From the NCBI GenBank assembly GCA_003024985.2, contig PXIH01S0006781.1: DNA of 12,522 nt. The stretch is one strand, 5' to 3'. Each line of letters begins with the position of its first letter. Position 1 is the stretch's first letter. Source of the stretch: Euperipatoides rowelli (lineage: Eukaryota > Onychophora > Udeonychophora > Euonychophora > Peripatopsidae). The translations under genes and the position numbers were made by a program. Below, one piece after another: positions 9,221-12,522 of this stretch. A model generated the notes under the pieces. It was given only the letters and a program-made list of their open reading frames with translations, was not told the DNA's origin and did not search any database.

Positions 9221-9615
9221 GGCGGTTTTTAGTTTAACTTCTTTCTCCGGGCAGACATATTTGACTTAGATTGAGAATTAACTGAGTGATAATTAAGGTA
9301 TATAGATCTTAAATTTATATATTTTTAGTGGTGGATTATAATAAGATTTATAATCATTTTTCAGAATTAAATGTATTAATTGTAATTGAAGACATGCTGA
9401 ATTAAATCAAATTTCAACTTATTACTTATTATTTTCTTAATCTTATAGTTTATCAAACTTTCTTTTTTAAATTAAATTATTTGGCACCTGTTTAGTTTCC
9501 TTGGAAATGGAATTCTAGCCATGTGTTAATTTTAGTTTACCTTGACAATTTATTATTAACTGGGTTTATTATGACAAAGAATATAATAACTTACATAGTA
9601 TAATAGATAATTTTC
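9221..9615. other. non-coding spacer, no gene seen
   Basis: A/T-rich sequence between the two minus-strand LINE pieces. It could include 3' untranslated sequence of the LINE ending at 9616. No motif or open frame is supportable. Confidence 0.5.
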
Positions 9616-10310
9616 CTATCCACTAAAAGAAATGGTTATGAAAAAGTTTACAACTTTAACAATTATTGAATTTGATTTAATAATTTTATCATATAATTTA
9701 ATAGGTGATTTAGGTAATCTAAATGTTTTGATAAAAGGTATATTGAATTTTTTATTATTTCTGATAGATATATTGGTAATTTGAAAGAAATGTTTCTGGT
9801 TGAAATCGGAATAGATTAGAAAATTGTTTTGATCTTCCAAAGACAGCAAATTGAACAAAAAAAAAAACTAGATTGATTGATTGTCAATACGGTATATGAT
9901 TTCCCCAGAATGATGTGCATTATTTTCTTCTGAACCTGTTCCAAATCACTAGAAAGACTTTTAATAAGTGATGAGTGCCAGGCTGGAGCATAGTATTCCA
10001 AGACTGGTCTGACATTATAGAATGTAAGCTTGAATAGCCTAAGTATTGAAGGACTTTCTCCATGCTGTTATAATCTATACATTATGTAGGATTTGTTAGC
10101 TTTAGTAATAATTGGGTCAATATGCTTGTCCCATTTGATATCTCTTTGAACAATGATGCCCAAGAGAGTGATATTATCTACTTTTTTTAATATTATTCCC
10201 ATGTTTAAATTTACTTCTGTTTGTGGAGATTTGAGAGTTTTTTTAATTACTTTCAATAATTTTAATTTCTGAATTTGTTCCAATCCTGTGCAAAAACGGA
10301 AGTTAGAAGA
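9616..10310 (-). mobile_element. LINE reverse transcriptase C-terminus, pseudogenised
   Basis: Read on the minus strand, one frame from about 10220 to 9870 gives VDNITLLGIIVQRDIKWDKH, then IMYRL, a single TAA (10068-10070), then LFKLTFYNVRPVLEYYAPAW and HSSLIKSLSSDLEQVQKK, ending IILG. These match the LLGV.i..DLKW..HI, YC..IRPVLEYA.PVWH and L..D.E.VQKRALRIILG motifs that end the reverse transcriptase region of many invertebrate non-LTR retrotransposons. After a frameshift at an A/T run (9857-9868) the next frame (9858-9616) ends with RNNKKFNIPFIKTFRLPKSP, the usual KT.RL+.SPIPY tail, and a TAG stop. One stop and one shift make this the least decayed LINE here. The 5' side stops matching near 10310, next to the palindromes, so the copy is truncated. 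Confidence 0.85.
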
Positions 10311-10326
10311 GTTTATCTGTGAGTTT

Positions 10327-10411
10327 ATTAAGGGTTTAACTAGTTTTATATTGTAATGGGTTTATAATAATTATAAACCCATTACAATATATAACTAGTT
10401 AAACCGTTAAT
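10327..10411. repeat. long near-perfect palindrome, 42-bp arms
   Basis: Arms at 10327-10368 and 10370-10411 are inverted complements around a single central base (10369). The only mismatches are one near the middle of the arm and one at 10332/10406. The sequence would form a very stable hairpin or cruciform. TTAA lies at the same place in both arms (10328-10331 and 10407-10410). There is no coding frame. It directly adjoins the 5'-truncated minus-strand LINE. Confidence 0.85.
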
Positions 10412-10412
10412 T

Positions 10413-10451
10413 AAAAAAAACTGTCAACAATTATTGTTGACAGTTTTTTTT
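10413..10451. repeat. second perfect hairpin, 18-bp arms, 3-nt loop
   Basis: A8 plus CTGTCAACAA (10413-10430), loop TTA, then TTGTTGACAG plus T8 (10434-10451) form a perfect inverted repeat. It begins one base after the larger palindrome ends. A stem followed by a T run looks like a bacterial terminator, but in this eukaryotic context that reading has no support. Confidence 0.85.
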
Positions 10452-10610
10452 TAAAAAAATCCCCAAAATTCAAAGGGAGACAAAACATTAAAAAAAAATC
10501 ATTAAAAAAAAATGATTTGACTGCTTTGAGTTTTTTTGGACTCTGAGTAGAGAACGTATGTTCCAGACTAGCGTTTGGATCTCAGACTTCACCCTACCCA
10601 TCCAGCCCAA

Positions 10611-10669
10611 AACAGCCAATCAGCGGTCAGCTTACAGATAGAATGCAAGCCGACCACTGATTAGCTGTT
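10611..10669. repeat. 23-bp imperfect inverted repeat
   Basis: AACAGCCAATCAGCGGTCAGCTT at its core (arm 10611-10633) pairs with 10647-10669, with three mismatches, around a 13-base loop. All three differences would still allow G-U or are transitions, as in an ageing foldback. The surrounding sequence (10550-10680) is more G/C-rich than the neighbours, suggesting a separate small element. Confidence 0.7.
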
Positions 10670-11873
10670 ATTTTATTAATTACTTATTTTAAATATGCTA
10701 TAACATTTAAGTTGGAATTAGGGTTCGGTTAAGGTGAGAGAACCATTAATTTGCTGTTATATTAATGTTGGACATGGAGCCAAGGCAGGGACAGATACAG
10801 ACATTTAGGGGCCCTGGGCACAAAAAAATATGGGGCTTCCTAGTTCAGAAGTCAGTCTGGGTTATCCAAATTTGTTTTCACTGCTAGACACAATAGTCAG
10901 TTCCTGTGAGTAAATTATCCGGAAACTGACTACTTTTTCCAACATTGAAAAAAATTTTGCATTACTTTCAAGAAACACTTTTTATTAATTGTAATTTGTA
11001 TAGGATGATTGCAGCTAATAAAGACTTTTCAATTTATTATAGTTGATAGTTAGGCCTATCTCATTTTAATATTGAAACTTTAATAAGCTAATGTAAAAAA
11101 CTTTTGTCTCGAAGGGGAGTTAACCCTAAAAAATATATTGATATTTTTTGTAAAACCTGAATGTAATAAATATCTGTTTATAATTCAATATGGATTAATG
11201 TGGGTAAATAGATAAATAAACAAAACACTGCTTTATGGAAATAAAAAAAAATAAAGATTAGGCTACATTGATGGCTTTTAAATGCAGTTTTTTTTTCCAA
11301 TGCCAAAAAAAATTAGTTCCTAACTTCCTAAGAGTAAACATTTTTACCAAATTTACTTTTTAAAAGTTATAAATTTGGTTTTAAATTAGAATGATTCTAG
11401 CTACTCTTGTTCAGTTTATTAGAGTTGGTAGTCAGGGGTGAGGTTCCTCAAAAAATTTTTGCACTAACTATGGATACACGATGCCAAAATTATTTTATTT
11501 ATTTAGGAGTGGAGTCAGTTTTCGGACTGGTTTAAAAAATACAAAATGTTTTGTTTTTTTCCGGCCGGTTGATGATTGTTGTGTATGGGACTATGGGTGA
11601 GGTTGTAGTACAGTTTTGTGTGAATGGTATCAGCTGTGGGTTTGGGAGCGCTCCAAGCCCCAAAGTGGTCCAGGGGCTCTGCCCCTGGAATTTGTTATTT
11701 TTTAAGACTTTTAAATACCGGTACTTAAAATGAGCTCTGCGGATACTTAAAAATGATAAAATTTAAAATAACATACAAAATGTTGTATTGATGGAAAAAT
11801 ATATTTTTATAATTATGAAATTATTTATTTTTATTTTATAGGTTTATTTTTCATTTGTTGCATTTTATTTCAG
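10670..11873. other. intergenic, scattered repeat-like patches, no gene seen
   Basis: There is no convincing coding sequence; a 60-codon plus-strand open frame at 11551-11733 runs through a repeat-like G/C patch and is probably chance. A GGGACAGATACAG / GGGGCCCTGGGCA patch at 10787-10822 resembles DNA-transposon ends common in invertebrates, but no partner end is found. TTAGGGTTCGGTTAAGG near 10720 resembles degenerate telomere-like or interspersed repeat. Confidence 0.5.
11626..11695. repeat. G/C-rich repeat patch with 8-bp hairpin
   Basis: GGAGCGCTCC is followed by AAGCCCC and then CCAGGGGC-TCT-GCCCCTGG (11670-11688), a perfect hairpin. This strongly G/C patch in A/T-rich DNA resembles ends of DNA transposons with the GCGCTCC...GGGGCTCTGCCCC pattern seen in marine invertebrate genomes. 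I recall the pattern but cannot name the family. No paired second end was found. Confidence 0.5.
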
Positions 11874-11941
11874 GTCTTTCAATACCACATAAGCATCGAC
11901 TTTCTTGCAAAGTTCTGGATATTTTAAAGATTGTTCTATAA
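11874..11941 (+). CDS. candidate terminal exon, unknown protein
   Basis: A good acceptor (TTTTTCATTTGTTGCATTTT, then ATTTCAG, ending at 11873) precedes a frame that reads LSIPHKHRLSCKVLDILKIV, then L and TAA at 11939-11941, with two bases of the first codon supplied by the upstream exon. An AATAAA at 12057-12062, followed by a T/G-rich stretch, fits a 3' end about 120 bases later. Another phase gives VFQYHISIDFLAKFWIF and a stop at 11925-11927, which is less balanced in composition. The helical, hydrophobic/basic mix would suit the end of an alpha-helical repeat protein, but I do not recognise the family. Upstream exons would have to lie before or within the repeat-filled region to the left. 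Confidence 0.4.
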
Positions 11942-12056
11942 AATGTAAATGCTTTTACAAATTCTAATGTTTGACTGCTTGTATAAAAATGTTTTATCAT
12001 TACAAATGTATAAATTTATAATTTTGAAAATAATTTTACTATAAAATCTTGACGGA

Positions 12057-12062
12057 AATAAA
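12057..12062 (+). promoter_or_regulatory. polyadenylation signal AATAAA
   Basis: The hexamer lies 116 bases after the stop of the candidate exon at 11874-11941, with T/G-rich sequence (TGACTGACTTTGAACTGTTT) just downstream as expected for a cleavage site. Confidence 0.45.
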
Positions 12063-12431
12063 AAATTTAATGACTGACTTTGAACTGTTTTTATTATCAT
12101 CCATAATAATTTGCTGTGAGGGGCTACACATCCTAACCGGGGCTGCTACCTTTTATATTTTTTTATAAGCCTTTTTTTTTTTGGCTGTTAAGTATGTCAT
12201 AACTATGTAGTTTGGTCATACACACCCTCCCCATAGCCCCCCAGGACTTCAGCCCCAACCCCCTCCCCCTTATGGGGGCTCTGTTTGCTGCATAAAAATC
12301 AAATCGTTCTCAACACTGATATACTGTATTATCCTAATCTATAATGTAACACAGGTTAATACTATATCAATAATAACATTATCACTCACCCAATTTTTAT
12401 TCTCATTTAAATGACAAAGTTATTTTTGCAG
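12063..12431. other. intergenic or intronic, with G/C-skewed patch
   Basis: No gene is seen. Positions 12117-12150 are G-rich and 12226-12283 strongly C-rich (several C4-C6 runs), ending in GGGGGCT that could pair with AGCCCCC about 40 bases earlier. A T11 tract followed by GGCTGTTAA is at 12172-12191. Confidence 0.5.
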
Positions 12432-12479
12432 TGTGAATGGAAAAGAAAATCCAAAAGTTTGAAGAAAAGTCAAAGATAG
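12432..12479 (+). CDS. candidate terminal exon, basic tail (weak)
   Basis: An acceptor-like TTATTTTTGCAG (12420-12431) precedes a frame reading CEWKRKSKSLKKSQR and a TAG. The peptide is strongly basic, like many nuclear protein tails, but A-rich DNA yields lysine-rich frames easily. No polyadenylation signal is visible before the window ends. It could be an alternative last exon of whatever gene ends at 11941, or chance. Confidence 0.2.
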   Translation, partial: CEWKRKSKSLKKSQR

Positions 12480-12522
12480 ATTACTTTTGAATTGTGCCAG
12501 TCTCTAGATAAGAACACTTAAT

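Noticed and set aside
10413-10452. stem-loop plus T run resembling a Rho-independent terminator
   Set aside because: Everything else here is eukaryotic, and the A8 on the other side makes it a symmetrical palindrome rather than a terminator.
11551-11733. 60-codon plus-strand open frame
   Set aside because: It runs through the G/C repeat patch and ends in it; no domain and no gene context.

Overview
This window looks like animal (metazoan invertebrate) nuclear DNA. It is very A+T-rich, has long non-coding stretches, spliced gene ends with AATAAA signals, short homopolymer and microsatellite tracts, and many decayed transposable elements. No bacterial-style gene, operon, CRISPR array, rRNA or tRNA is visible. 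The species cannot be named from sequence alone; the retroelement remnants and the scattered ATACTGTA / TAGGCCTA-like words would fit a marine invertebrate, but that is an impression.

The one confidently recognised gene is at the left edge. Positions 959-1090 (+) are the terminal coding exon of GTF2H2, the p44 subunit of transcription/repair factor TFIIH. It carries most of the C-terminal zinc-binding C4C4 (RING-like) domain. Positions 1-958 are its last intron, and the 3' UTR follows with an AATAAA at 1257-1262. Three further gene ends are weaker candidates: a (+) terminal exon at 11874-11941 with a well-placed AATAAA at 12057-12062, a (+) candidate at 12432-12479, and two (-) candidates near 4774-4819 and 5454-5514.

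Between these gene ends lies transposon debris. Positions 3003-3774 are a non-autonomous hAT-type DNA transposon with 14-bp inverted ends, a decayed 8-bp target duplication and repeated subterminal ACCCGGAGAA motifs. Positions 6590-7030 (+) and 7816-8870 (+) are two separate decayed LINE (non-LTR retrotransposon) fragments. The first is the C-terminal cysteine/histidine region; the second runs from the linker upstream of the reverse transcriptase through the catalytic A-D-D block. Positions 9616-10310 (-) are a better preserved LINE C-terminus in opposite orientation, with one in-frame stop and one frameshift. A possible further (-) LINE tail sits at 8960-9220.

Immediately beside the (-) LINE are two back-to-back near-perfect palindromes (10327-10411 and 10413-10451), followed by another 23-bp inverted repeat (10611-10669). 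These, the hAT element's internal structure and an over-represented ATACTGTA word are the most interesting non-genic signals. I see no convincing evidence of a new multi-gene system; most of the open frames of 60-105 codons are shadows of decayed elements or chance.
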